Positions 17,766 to 25,713 of a DNA stretch of 64,000 bases are shown here, piece after piece (the first letter of the stretch is position 1; the number at the start of each line of letters is the position of its first letter). The position numbers and the translations under genes are program-made. The stretch covers positions 62,001 to 126,000 of the forward strand of contig NZ_ANOK01000003.1 of NCBI RefSeq assembly GCF_000331575.1. The letters are read 5' to 3'. Source of the DNA: Calidifontibacillus oryziterrae. Lineage in GTDB: Bacteria > Bacillota > Bacilli > Bacillales > Bacillaceae_J. The notes under the pieces are model-generated. The model was not told the DNA's origin. It worked only from the letters and a program-made list of their open reading frames with translations, and searched no databases.

Positions 17766-17792
17766 TACTTACTGGTCGCCCTTTCTTATTTT
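17754..17792 (+). terminator. intrinsic terminator of the 66-aa protein gene
   Basis: AAGGGCG (17754-17760) pairs with CGCCCTT (17777-17783), followed by a T-rich stretch. Confidence 0.75.
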
Positions 17793-17883
17793 TGTGATAA
17801 ATTTTTTGTGATAAATTATAATAGCGAAAATTATCGAAATATTTTGGGAAAAAAATGCGTTAACAAACAAGGATTATTTTTTA

Positions 17884-17893
17884 TTTGTCGAAA
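17884..17893 (+). promoter_or_regulatory. Spo0A-box candidate
   Basis: TTTGTCGAAA matches the Spo0A box and lies 48 bases before the ATG of the 99-aa ORF. Confidence 0.4.
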
Positions 17894-17940
17894 TAATAAT
17901 ATATCCTTATTTTGTAAAAAAAATTGAAAGGAGAAAAATT

Positions 17941-18240
17941 ATGATTATTAAGAAGAAAAAAGATGCTAAGGAATTTTTACAAAACTTCCTTACTGTTGCG
18001 AATTTCGATGACGTAAATAAGAAATATTATTTTGTTTTTGAAGATAAAATAAGGGGTGGCCAGTATACTTTAATGAAAAAAGATGAGCAATGGTCCACTC
18101 ATGGTAAGGGTGAAGATTATTGCGAAATTGGCGAAACAATATATACGGATATTGATGAGCTTGTTAATTTCTTATGGCTGCATCGTGCGAGAATTAATCA
18201 AGTTCTCAAAGAGAATGTAGACGAAATGGTTATGATATAA
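17941..18240 (+). CDS. hypothetical protein (99 aa)
   Basis: ATG with GAAAGGAG eight bases upstream. It is a soluble, charged protein without cysteine clusters or signal peptide. It begins MIIKKKKDAKEFLQNFLTVA and contains a W-STHGKG-DYCEIG segment and a helical C-terminal half (DELVNFLWLHRARINQVLK). I do not recognise the family. A Spo0A-box candidate upstream raises the possibility of sporulation- or stationary-phase control. A hairpin follows the stop codon. Confidence 0.7.
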   Translation: MIIKKKKDAKEFLQNFLTVANFDDVNKKYYFVFEDKIRGGQYTLMKKDEQWSTHGKGEDYCEIGETIYTDIDELVNFLWLHRARINQVLKENVDEMVMI

Positions 18241-18253
18241 AATTATTTTTTCT

Positions 18254-18293
18254 AAAGGGAGAGGCTTTAATTCCAATAAGGTTTCTCCCTTAC
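18254..18293 (+). terminator. probable terminator of the 99-aa ORF
   Basis: AAGGGAGA (18255-18262) pairs with TCTCCCTT (18284-18291). The loop is long and the T tract is weak. Confidence 0.5.
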
Positions 18294-18316
18294 TTATTTA
18301 ACATATAAAGCCGTGA

Positions 18317-18345
18317 GATAGGCGCTGTTAATAACAGCGCCTATT
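18317..18345 (-). terminator. intrinsic terminator of the HAD gene
   Basis: ATAGGCGCTGTTA (18318-18330) pairs perfectly with TAACAGCGCCTAT (18332-18344), overlapping the end of the HAD gene. Confidence 0.7.
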
Positions 18346-19129
18346 TCAATGAATTTAATATTGAGAATAGCTCCTCAAGTTTTTGAATTTCATAGTCTGG
18401 AGCAATTTCCTTAAGCTTTTCCTTATTATGACGATTAATCCATACTGATTTAATACCGCAACGGTTTGCACCTAAAATATCTGTCAATAAATTATCCCCT
18501 ATCATTAATACCTCATCCTTTGATAGGTTCATGATTTGTAGCGCATGAAGGAAGATCAGAGGATCGGGTTTCCCACGACCCACATCACCTGAAATAACAA
18601 TTTGATCAAAATAAGGAACTAATTCAGGAGTAATCGTTAACTTTGTTTTTTGTAGATCAGGTGATCCGTTTGTTAATAGAAGAAGTTGATAATTACCCTT
18701 TAATTTATCCAATACTTGAAATGTGTCTTCATAAACAAATGGTTTATTTCGACGCATTGCCGGAAATAGCTCTGCAAGTTCGAATCCAAATTCAGGATCA
18801 TCTATACCTAATGCAGCAAGACCTTTTGTCCATGCATCTTTACGATAGGTTGGTACGATTCTACTCATTTTTTGGAAATTTTCTTCCTCATCCAAAAAAT
18901 TTCCCCATAAACCTTCAAATGGATTTATTCCGATCATTTGCGTAAAGGGGTATGTTTCATATGAACTGTATAGCTCGCGCGCTTCTTTACGAACAGCCTC
19001 TTCAAGAGCGCCTGGATCAACATTATATTTTTCCTGCGCTCTGTTGCAAGTTGCAACAAAAGCTTCTTTCACACTTTTTTGATCCCACAAAAGTGTGTCA
19101 TCCAAATCAAAAAATATTGCCTTTACCAT
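18341..19129 (-). CDS. HAD-superfamily hydrolase (YsaA-like)
   Basis: A 262-residue haloacid-dehalogenase-type phosphatase. Motif I is [11 protein letters not shown] (catalytic DxD), motif [10 protein letters not shown], motif III Lys in GRGKPDP, and motif [11 protein letters not shown]. The insert after motif I is helical (C1 cap), and the sequence resembles B. subtilis YsaA in length and in [14 protein letters not shown]. It is likely a small-molecule phosphatase; the substrate is unknown. The same-strand Nudix gene lies about 70 bases upstream, so the two may be cotranscribed. Confidence 0.85.
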   Translation of the reverse strand: MVKAIFFDLDDTLLWDQKSVKEAFVATCNRAQEKYNVDPGALEEAVRKEARELYSSYETYPFTQMIGINPFEGLWGNFLDEEENFQKMSRIVPTYRKDAWTKGLAALGIDDPEFGFELAELFPAMRRNKPFVYEDTFQVLDKLKGNYQLLLLTNGSPDLQKTKLTITPELVPYFDQIVISGDVGRGKPDPLIFLHALQIMNLSKDEVLMIGDNLLTDILGANRCGIKSVWINRHNKEKLKEIAPDYEIQKLEELFSILNSLK

Positions 19130-19201
19130 TCTTTTTACTCCTCTACACCTTTTTTAAAATTTTCCTCTGACTTGTGTGCTTTCTATTTCTATCATGCCAT
19201 T

Positions 19202-19822
19202 TTATTTTAAATTTTCAAGAAAATCATTTAATATTCTTGCAGTTAATCCCCAAATTACTTTATCTTTATAAAAATAAAAATATTCTTTTTGACTACGTAC
19301 ACGCCAGTTATAGTTTTTTCCGCCTGGTATTAGATGAAAAGGAAAGTTATCAGCCGGAGTAGCTGTGAAATTTATATTATATATTTCGGGTTCAGATGTA
19401 ATAAGGTCCGAAAGGGGAACACTAAATATTTGATCAACCTCTGCAGGATTTGGAGAGATTTCCGTAAGCTCTTTGTTAATCCAACCCACATACGGATAAA
19501 TTATCATTTCGTATGGTTTAACCAAGAAATCTAGAGGACCTACAAGCGTAATTTCATCATTTTTTAACCTTAACTCTTCACATGTTTCTCTAATCGCAGC
19601 GGTATCACTTTTTTCGTTTTGATCAATTCGACCACCCGGGAAACAAATTTCACCTGGCTGCCGTCTTAGCTGATATGACCTTGTTTCAAAAAGAATGTGA
19701 GTATGTTCGTTTACCTTTATTAATGGAATAAAAATAGAAAATGAGTGACAAGTCTCATTACCTAAAACATGTGGTGTTTTATTTGTTATACGTAAAAGTT
19801 TGTTTAAATAATCTTTGTCCAT
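19202..19822 (-). CDS. Nudix CoA pyrophosphatase (YeaB-like)
   Basis: A 206-residue Nudix hydrolase. The Nudix box is visible as GRIDQNEKSDTAAIRETCEE followed by L. It is preceded by the CoA-pyrophosphatase signature LRRQPGEICFPGG, which is specific to the NudL/YeaB group. Family members cleave CoA and acyl-CoA to 3',5'-ADP and phosphopantetheine. The ATG is at 19822 with GAGGAG just upstream. It is divergent from the PAP2 gene and 72 bases upstream of the HAD gene on the same strand. Confidence 0.88.
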   Translation of the reverse strand: MDKDYLNKLLRITNKTPHVLGNETCHSFSIFIPLIKVNEHTHILFETRSYQLRRQPGEICFPGGRIDQNEKSDTAAIRETCEELRLKNDEITLVGPLDFLVKPYEMIIYPYVGWINKELTEISPNPAEVDQIFSVPLSDLITSEPEIYNINFTATPADNFPFHLIPGGKNYNWRVRSQKEYFYFYKDKVIWGLTARILNDFLENLK

Positions 19823-19897
19823 AATACTCCTCTTTAAAAATTCTTTCTCATTCCTTTATTTCTTTCGTATTACAAATTATTTTACCATAGGAGGAAG

Positions 19898-20560
19898 ATG
19901 GTGGTGATTTTCAATATAAAAACATTAACGATATTTATCGGATTAATTTTTGCGTTTATTTTGTTAAGTAATGGATTAGATAGTGAAGTAGTTCATTCGT
20001 TTGATACTTTTATTGCTTCGCGAGTTGAAGTTTATTCATCAGATCCAATGACTAAATTAATGATTGTAGTAACGTATATAGGTTCATATAGAGTGGAGTA
20101 TTCAGTGTTATTTCTTTCGGTCGTATTATTTTTATTTCGTAAAAAAAACTTTTTAATTCCAATAATGCTTACAAGTAACCTAATTGGAGTTCGTTTTTTT
20201 AATAAACTATTGAAGGAACTATTTGAAAGACAACGCCCACCTAGTGAGCAAATACTTTATGCTGGTGGGTATAGTTTTCCGAGCGGACATGCCATGATTT
20301 CAATTGCGTTTTATGGATTTATTGCCTATATAATAGTAAAACAATACAACCACCAAGTAAAACAAAGCTCTGTTTACGCATTTTTTATTGGCCTATTAAT
20401 ATTTTTTATCGGGATTAGCCGTATTTATCTTCGAGTTCATTATCCTACGGATGTAATCGCGGGATTTTTAGCAGGTGGTGCATGGTTGCTATTTTGTATA
20501 GTTTGTTTTAATTATTTTTCTAAATTAACAAAAGAACTTCGTAAAAAAATGGAAACATAA
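19898..20560 (+). CDS. PAP2-family membrane phosphatase
   Basis: A 220-residue protein with about five to six hydrophobic helices and the three PAP2 motifs: KELFERQRP (KxxxxxxRP), YSFPSGHAM (PSGH) and SRIYLRVHYPTD (SRxxxxxHxxxD). It is likely an undecaprenyl-diphosphate or lipid-phosphate phosphatase acting on the outer face of the membrane. AGGAGG lies three bases before the ATG at 19898, which is tight; GTG codons at 19901 and 19904 are better spaced and may be the real start. Confidence 0.9.
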   Translation: MVVIFNIKTLTIFIGLIFAFILLSNGLDSEVVHSFDTFIASRVEVYSSDPMTKLMIVVTYIGSYRVEYSVLFLSVVLFLFRKKNFLIPIMLTSNLIGVRFFNKLLKELFERQRPPSEQILYAGGYSFPSGHAMISIAFYGFIAYIIVKQYNHQVKQSSVYAFFIGLLIFFIGISRIYLRVHYPTDVIAGFLAGGAWLLFCIVCFNYFSKLTKELRKKMET

Positions 20561-20635
20561 CCAGCCATCTACTAATGAGGTGAGTAAACTTCCAATGTTA
20601 AACTTTTCACAAATAGAAATAGTAGGTGATCGAAT

Positions 20636-21574
20636 ATGAAAGTTGGAAGGATACTCTTTATTATATTAGGAATAATGGTATTAGTATTAGCTCCAAATAT
20701 AATACATACGAAAGCAAACTCTAATCTACAAATATTTTTAAATGAAGAGCAAATTCATTTTCAAGAGCACCTCTTTGTTGAAAATGGAAGGACATACGTT
20801 CCTGTCCGTTTTGTTGGGGAACACCTTGGCGCGGCTGTTGAATGGAATAATAAAGACCGTACAATTACTGTTAAAACACAAATAAGTGATGTAATAATAT
20901 TTCATTTGGATTCAGAAATTATTTCTTTAAACGATACAAACTATACAATGGACGTAATTCCATTAAATCGTTATGAACGGGTATACTTACCAATTAGACA
21001 TATATCAGAATTATTACATGTAAAGATAAAATGGGATGAACATAAGATTCATTTGAAGTCAGTACCTTTATATGAGGTTCAAGCTGGAGATAGCTTGAAA
21101 TCAATTAGTGAAAATTTTAACACTACGGTTGAATTAATAAAGAAAAGAAACAGTTTACAATCGGATATTGTTACGATTGGAACTAAACTTAAAACAATTA
21201 TTCCTGTAGTAATGGATAATCAAGAAGATACTGAATTATTAGCAAAAATTATTGAAGCAGAATCTGGAAGTGAACCTTTTATAGGACAAATAGCAATCGG
21301 TAATGTTATTGTTAACCGTGTTCGTGATCAGCGTTTTCCAAATTCTGTTGAAGGGGTTATTAAACAAGAAGGGCAGTTTACACCTGTAATAACTGGCGTT
21401 TTTTCTAGTATTATCCCAAGTGAAACTGCAAGAAATGCAGCAGAAAAGGCTTTGCAAGGTGAAAAACCTGCTGGTGAAGCATTATACTTTTTTAATCCTG
21501 CTTCTACAACAAATCCTTTTTTATTAGGAAGGGAAGTTATCATTGACATAGGTAATCATCGGTTTACGAAATAG
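20636..21574 (+). CDS. cell wall hydrolase, SleB type, with copper-amine-oxidase-like and LysM domains
   Basis: A 312-residue exported protein. A signal peptide (about 1-27) is followed by a copper amine oxidase-like N domain (about 30-140, with GRTYVPVRFVGEHLGAAVEW). A single LysM (about 145-190, YEVQAGDSLKSISENFNTTV) and a C-terminal hydrolase_2 domain (about 200-312) complete it. The catalytic Glu is in IIEAESGSEPF, and VNRVRDQRFPNS is the usual SleB-family block. It should cleave peptidoglycan as a lytic transglycosylase, either in spore cortex or vegetative wall turnover. The LysM and amine-oxidase-like domains probably anchor it to the wall. Confidence 0.88.
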   Translation: MKVGRILFIILGIMVLVLAPNIIHTKANSNLQIFLNEEQIHFQEHLFVENGRTYVPVRFVGEHLGAAVEWNNKDRTITVKTQISDVIIFHLDSEIISLNDTNYTMDVIPLNRYERVYLPIRHISELLHVKIKWDEHKIHLKSVPLYEVQAGDSLKSISENFNTTVELIKKRNSLQSDIVTIGTKLKTIIPVVMDNQEDTELLAKIIEAESGSEPFIGQIAIGNVIVNRVRDQRFPNSVEGVIKQEGQFTPVITGVFSSIIPSETARNAAEKALQGEKPAGEALYFFNPASTTNPFLLGREVIIDIGNHRFTK

Positions 21575-21689
21575 AATCCAAATTTACCCAATAATGGTTA
21601 CAATATTATGAAGGTAAGTTTCATTTCTCTGCAAGATTGTGGGTATATTAATTCATGTAAACGAAAACAATTTTGTTGGAGGGATTATT

Positions 21690-22109
21690 ATGAAAAAAAC
21701 ATTGCTTTTCGTTTCAACTGCTGCTCTTTCCATGTCTTTACTTGTAGGATGTAACACGGATGGAAATGGGAATAATCTGAATCCTACAGGAGTTAATTAT
21801 AACAATGATAGACTGAACACAGAAAATGTTCGTTATAATAACGGTAATGGCATGTACCGTGGTGATGATATGCTAGATCCTGGGAATGTCCGCTATGACA
21901 TGGATAACAGGTACCATAATAACCGCGGTAATAATGGTGATGCTGATCTTTTAGATGTCGATTATGATAATGCAGAACCGGATCCTGGTGCTGAACCAAA
22001 CGAACGTAATCGCGGCTTATTTAATGGCAACAATAATGGTAACTTAAATGGAAATGGTGCAATGAATGGCGCTGGGGGCGGAATGGGAACCGGCGTTGGC
22101 ACACGTTAG
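21690..22109 (+). CDS. Asn/Gly-rich lipoprotein (139 aa)
   Basis: ATG at 21690 with TTGGAGGG well placed; an upstream in-frame ATG at 21639 has no such site and would spoil the signal. The signal peptide MKKTLLFVSTAALSMSLLVGC ends in a lipobox. The mature part is low-complexity: repeated NVRYNN / NVRYDM and DNxYHNN units, an acidic DADLLDVDYDNAEPDPGAEP stretch, and an NGN/GGG-rich tail. It is likely a spore- or cell-surface lipoprotein. No enzymatic motif is visible. Confidence 0.75.
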   Translation: MKKTLLFVSTAALSMSLLVGCNTDGNGNNLNPTGVNYNNDRLNTENVRYNNGNGMYRGDDMLDPGNVRYDMDNRYHNNRGNNGDADLLDVDYDNAEPDPGAEPNERNRGLFNGNNNGNLNGNGAMNGAGGGMGTGVGTR

Positions 22110-22120
22110 TATTGTATTGA

Positions 22121-22160
22121 ATGAAAACTGAGAACTATATGTTCTCAGTTTTCATTATTT
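22121..22160. terminator. strong bidirectional intrinsic terminator
   Basis: ATGAAAACTGAGAAC (22121-22135) pairs perfectly with GTTCTCAGTTTTCAT (22141-22155). It contains the stop codon of the convergent M20 gene. Confidence 0.9.
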
Positions 22161-23338
22161 TTGCCATTTTGTTCCATATAAGTTATGGTCGCTTTTCCTA
22201 ATGTTTTTGCCGCAATTAACATTGAACGCTCGTCTATATCAAACCGAGGGGAGTGGTGTGGATAGACAGTATCCCAGCTCGGATTTCTAGCCCCTGTAAA
22301 GAAATAGGTTCCGTTAACATGCTGTAGATAATAAGAAAAATCTTCGCTGCCCATAATAGGTGGGGTTTCTCGAACATTTTTGACACCTGGGATAGTTGCG
22401 GCAATTTTTGCCAAAAATTCGGTTTCTATCGGATGATTAACAACAGCCGGATATCCTCGTTTGTAATCAAAAATATAACTGGCATTTGAGCCGATGCATA
22501 CTCCTTTTAAAATTCTTTCGATTTCTTTCTCTATTAATAGCTGGTTTTTTTCAGAAAAGGTTCTGACGGTTCCTGTAAGTGTGGCAGTATCTGCAATTAT
22601 ATTATGAGCATTTTTTGCTTCAAACGAGCCAATCGAGAGAACCGCAGACTCAAGTGGATCAACCCGCCTACTTACAATTTGTTGGAGATTGATAATTAGT
22701 TGTGAGCCTATTACAATCGCATCGTTAGTTAAATGAGGTAGCGCACCGTGCCCGCCTTTGCCTTGTATTTTAATTTCAAATTTATCAGCAGCTGCCATAA
22801 ACGGCCCACTTCGATATGTAATATCCCCTAATGGCTCAGTTGCCCATAAATGAGTGCCGAAAATAACATCGACGTTATCTAAACAGCCATCGTTAATCAT
22901 CGCAATCGCTCCACCGGGGGCTAACTCTTCTGCATGTTGATGGATAAAGACAACGCTACCTCGAAGCTCCTCTTTCAAACTGTTTAGTACTTTTGCAAGT
23001 ACTAGTAGGGTTGCAGTGTGACCGTCATGTCCACATGCATGCATTTTTCCAGGAATTTTCGACTTATAAGGCACATCGTTTTCTTCTTGAATTGGCAGTG
23101 CATCAAAATCAGCGCGAAGGGCAACCGTTGGGCCTGGCTTTTTTCCTTTCAGTATTGCAACAACACCATGTTTTCCAACTTCCGAGTGAACTTCGTGTCC
23201 AAGATTTTGATGGTATTCTGCGATATATTTCGGTGTCTTGACTTCCTCAAATGAAAGTTCAGGATACTGGTGTAAATAACGCCGAATCTTAACCATTTCG
23301 CTATATAAGTAATCCAATCGGTTATATAATAATTCCAA
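22145..23338 (-). CDS. M20 family amidohydrolase (YhaA-like)
   Basis: A 397-residue metal-dependent amidohydrolase. Metal and catalytic motifs are visible: ALRADFDALPI, MHACGHDGHTATLL, HQHAEELAPGG, GKGGHGALPH and a late PPIMGSEDFSYY. These place it with N-acyl-L-amino acid amidohydrolases / aminoacylases of the HipO type, with two Zn or Mn ions. The start is TTG at 23338 with AAGGAGG eight bases upstream. The substrate is an N-acylated amino acid or peptide; the specificity is unknown. Its last codons lie inside the shared terminator. Confidence 0.9.
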   Translation of the reverse strand: MELLYNRLDYLYSEMVKIRRYLHQYPELSFEEVKTPKYIAEYHQNLGHEVHSEVGKHGVVAILKGKKPGPTVALRADFDALPIQEENDVPYKSKIPGKMHACGHDGHTATLLVLAKVLNSLKEELRGSVVFIHQHAEELAPGGAIAMINDGCLDNVDVIFGTHLWATEPLGDITYRSGPFMAAADKFEIKIQGKGGHGALPHLTNDAIVIGSQLIINLQQIVSRRVDPLESAVLSIGSFEAKNAHNIIADTATLTGTVRTFSEKNQLLIEKEIERILKGVCIGSNASYIFDYKRGYPAVVNHPIETEFLAKIAATIPGVKNVRETPPIMGSEDFSYYLQHVNGTYFFTGARNPSWDTVYPHHSPRFDIDERSMLIAAKTLGKATITYMEQNGKNNEN

Positions 23339-23595
23339 GGTGATCGCCTCCTTGATTCGTCTTTCTTTAATAAGTATATTCTATAGGAATAAATAGTAGT
23401 TTCATTATAACAAATTATTATAGAGACGTTAATTTCAATGAATAATAGGATTAACAAGATTTTTAAAAGGAAATGTTGAAAATGTGAACATTATATCGTT
23501 CTTTGTAAAAAAAATGTATAATAGAGTACAAAAGTCAAGTAAATCGTAATTAGCTGCCTAAAGTTTATATATTTGTCTGAAATGGAGGTACTATC

Positions 23596-24450
23596 ATGAG
23601 AAAGTTTGACGAATTTGATGATGATTATTTTGAAGATGATCTTGATGAAAGTGTAAATAGCAGTAGATATCGATTGAAAAAACGTGGTCGAAGAAAAAAT
23701 ATGTTTTTATTAACGCTTATTATTGTATGTGTTATCGGTGGTTTTTCGGTTATTTATAGTTTGTTTCATGGAACCGGTACAATTGAAGAAGCTGATGAGA
23801 AATCTGATCCGCAACAGTTTGAAAATACTAATGATGAAGATCCTTTACTCGAAGAAGACAAAGACCTGTTAGCTCCAGGGATAATCGAAAATGAAAGTGA
23901 GGAGCGTTCAGGAAACCTCAATGATAGTCTCGATCATGAGAACATTCAAATTCCTGAAGAAAAAGAAAATTCACCAGAGGATGTCACACAAGCTGATGAA
24001 AAAATAATCGAACATACAGTTCAACGAGGCGATTCTTTATATCAACTCTCCATTCACTATTACAAATCACCTCAGTATCAACATTTTTTAGCTGGATTTA
24101 ATAATTTGAAAAATAGTAATGAACTACAAGTCGGCCAAAGACTAATGATCCCATTTCCACCTGCATTGGAATGGCACACAGAAGAGGTTGGGGATCGTGT
24201 TATAGCCTCAACAGATGATTCAACAAATGATTCTACAGATGATGCGATAATTAATTCAATAGACGAGGCAACAAACGGTTTTCCTGTTCATATCGTTCAA
24301 GCAGGAGACACCCTTTATAGTATTTCTGTTAAATACTATAATTCAGCTAAATACCAAAATATAATAGCTGAACATAATGAATTACATAATCCTGAAGCTT
24401 TAACAGTTGGTCTTCAACTAGAAATTCCAGCAGTATCTACTGGTGATTAA
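23596..24450 (+). CDS. membrane-anchored protein with two LysM domains
   Basis: A 284-residue protein. A short acidic N-terminus and a basic patch (RLKKRGRRKN) are followed by one membrane helix (about 36-55), so the C-terminus lies outside. An acidic Glu/Asp/Asn linker leads to LysM 1 (about 147-195, HTVQRGDSLYQLSIHYY). A Ser/Thr/Asp-rich repeat (STNDSTDD) follows, then LysM 2 (about 232-280, HIVQAGDTLYSISVKYY). The duplicated domains keep the unusual YYxSxxYQ insertion. It likely binds peptidoglycan without its own hydrolase. A consensus-like TATAAT stands at about 23517. The cheW-like gene follows 30 bases downstream. Confidence 0.8.
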   Translation: MRKFDEFDDDYFEDDLDESVNSSRYRLKKRGRRKNMFLLTLIIVCVIGGFSVIYSLFHGTGTIEEADEKSDPQQFENTNDEDPLLEEDKDLLAPGIIENESEERSGNLNDSLDHENIQIPEEKENSPEDVTQADEKIIEHTVQRGDSLYQLSIHYYKSPQYQHFLAGFNNLKNSNELQVGQRLMIPFPPALEWHTEEVGDRVIASTDDSTNDSTDDAIINSIDEATNGFPVHIVQAGDTLYSISVKYYNSAKYQNIIAEHNELHNPEALTVGLQLEIPAVSTGD

Positions 24451-24480
24451 ATAACATATGACTTTTGAGGAGGAGTTAAT

Positions 24481-24954
24481 TTGGATATAAATCATTCAGA
24501 AAAAGTTGTTACCTTTAAAATGGGAGCAGAGTATTTTGGTATCTCGATATTTAGAGTGATGTCCATTGAAAAAACGGAACATATTACGAGAATGCCAGAT
24601 CTTCCTCAACATATAAAAGGGATACTAAATCTTCGTGGTGATATAATCCCAATTATTGATCTTCGCCAATTTATGCTGAAAACTATACCAAATGAGTATG
24701 ACTCTAATCGGATCATTGTCGTCAAGGTTGATAATACTCTTGCGGGACTAATTGTTGATGAAGCTACAGAGGTTCTAGATATCCCAAATGAAAATGTTCA
24801 AGGTATTTCTTTAGCAGGCTCTGATTTAAATCGTTTCATGAAGGTTGCAAAAGTAAATGATAAGTTAGTTATGATTTTGGATATTGAAGCTTTAGTTAAA
24901 GAAAGTGATATAGCAAATGCAATAAATGAAGTGAAAGGTATCCTAAATGAGTAA
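24481..24954 (+). CDS. cheW: CheW chemotaxis adaptor
   Basis: A 157-residue single CheW domain coupling chemoreceptors to the CheA kinase. Conserved blocks include FKMGAEYFGISIFRVMSIEK, GILNLRGDIIPIIDLR and GLIVDEATEVLDI. The start is TTG with GGAGGAG seven bases upstream. It lies 30 bases behind the LysM gene and may be cotranscribed. It is away from any che/fla operon, so it could be an accessory CheW serving the many orphan chemoreceptors nearby. Confidence 0.88.
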   Translation: MDINHSEKVVTFKMGAEYFGISIFRVMSIEKTEHITRMPDLPQHIKGILNLRGDIIPIIDLRQFMLKTIPNEYDSNRIIVVKVDNTLAGLIVDEATEVLDIPNENVQGISLAGSDLNRFMKVAKVNDKLVMILDIEALVKESDIANAINEVKGILNE

Positions 24955-24956
24955 TA

Positions 24957-25008
24957 TAAAAAGGGGTCAGACACTCTGATAAAACAGAGATAGTCAGACC
25001 CTTTTTTA
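24957..25008 (+). terminator. intrinsic terminator behind cheW
   Basis: AAAAAGGGGTC pairs with GACCCTTTTTT around an inner CTCTG/CAGAG stem. T6 follows. Confidence 0.8.
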
Positions 25009-25020
25009 TACTTTTTGTCT

Positions 25021-25422
25021 TTATACTTTTCCTAACAGAGAGCCAAATTGCTTTAGTAACGGGCTTACTTGTTTCACAGTATTTGAAACCTGACCGACTG
25101 TTGTTAGCATTTTATTAAAGTCAAAATTCCCGTTTTTATCATAGAAATAGGAAAGAAAGGAGTTCAAAGGTGGTTGGGCTGGCTTATAGTTGTATCCCCA
25201 TAAAGGGAAGGGCGGTGGTATTGGAAATTGGGACATTGCGTTATTTTCGTGTTTCCCAAACAACGCTGTGTATTGATTTTTACTAGGGCTTATTCCAAAA
25301 TACATCAAATGATTTAGATAGTTTCCACCTGTATCTGTAATAAAGGGCTGGCTATAATTAAACATAGGATCACTATAAGGACTCCAACCGAAAGGATTTT
25401 GTCGATAATAAGGATAAGACAT
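25021..25422 (-). CDS. YppG family protein
   Basis: A 133-residue Pro/Tyr/Phe/Asn-rich soluble protein starting MSYPYYRQNPFGWSPYSDPM. The C-terminal YDKNGNFDFNKMLTTVGQVSN followed by TVKQVSPLLKQFG matches the YppG family, a Bacillus group of unknown function often linked to spores. GGGGG lies before the ATG on the minus strand. It has no signal peptide. It is monocistronic. Confidence 0.75.
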   Translation of the reverse strand: MSYPYYRQNPFGWSPYSDPMFNYSQPFITDTGGNYLNHLMYFGISPSKNQYTALFGKHENNAMSQFPIPPPFPLWGYNYKPAQPPLNSFLSYFYDKNGNFDFNKMLTTVGQVSNTVKQVSPLLKQFGSLLGKV

Positions 25423-25595
25423 AACGAAATACCCCCTGTTATCATGAATAGGAATATTTTTATTGATTTATTTTATGTTACAGTTTTATAGAGGGTGTTT
25501 AAGAATATAAATGTTTCGTTCCATTATTCAGAAATTTTCCTGTTGTTATATATGAATCTGCTATTTTTAAACTATGATAAAAATTATTCGCGGTT

Positions 25596-25639
25596 ATTGT
25601 CAAAAATTAGTAAAAAAGTACTAAATAATATTTGACAAT
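25596..25639. promoter_or_regulatory. nested inverted repeat upstream of the KinB-like kinase
   Basis: ATTGTCAAA (25596-25604) and TTTGACAAT (25631-25639) are perfect inverted repeats enclosing TTAGTA (25607-25612) and TACTAA (25619-25624). It lies about 75 bases before the kinase start. It is a candidate operator; no known regulator is assigned. Confidence 0.4.
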
Positions 25640-25713
25640 TTTGTGAACATATGAGAAGTTTTAGTAGAAAAGATATTTTGTAGTATTTGTGGGAAAAGGC
25701 GGGAACGTTTAAG

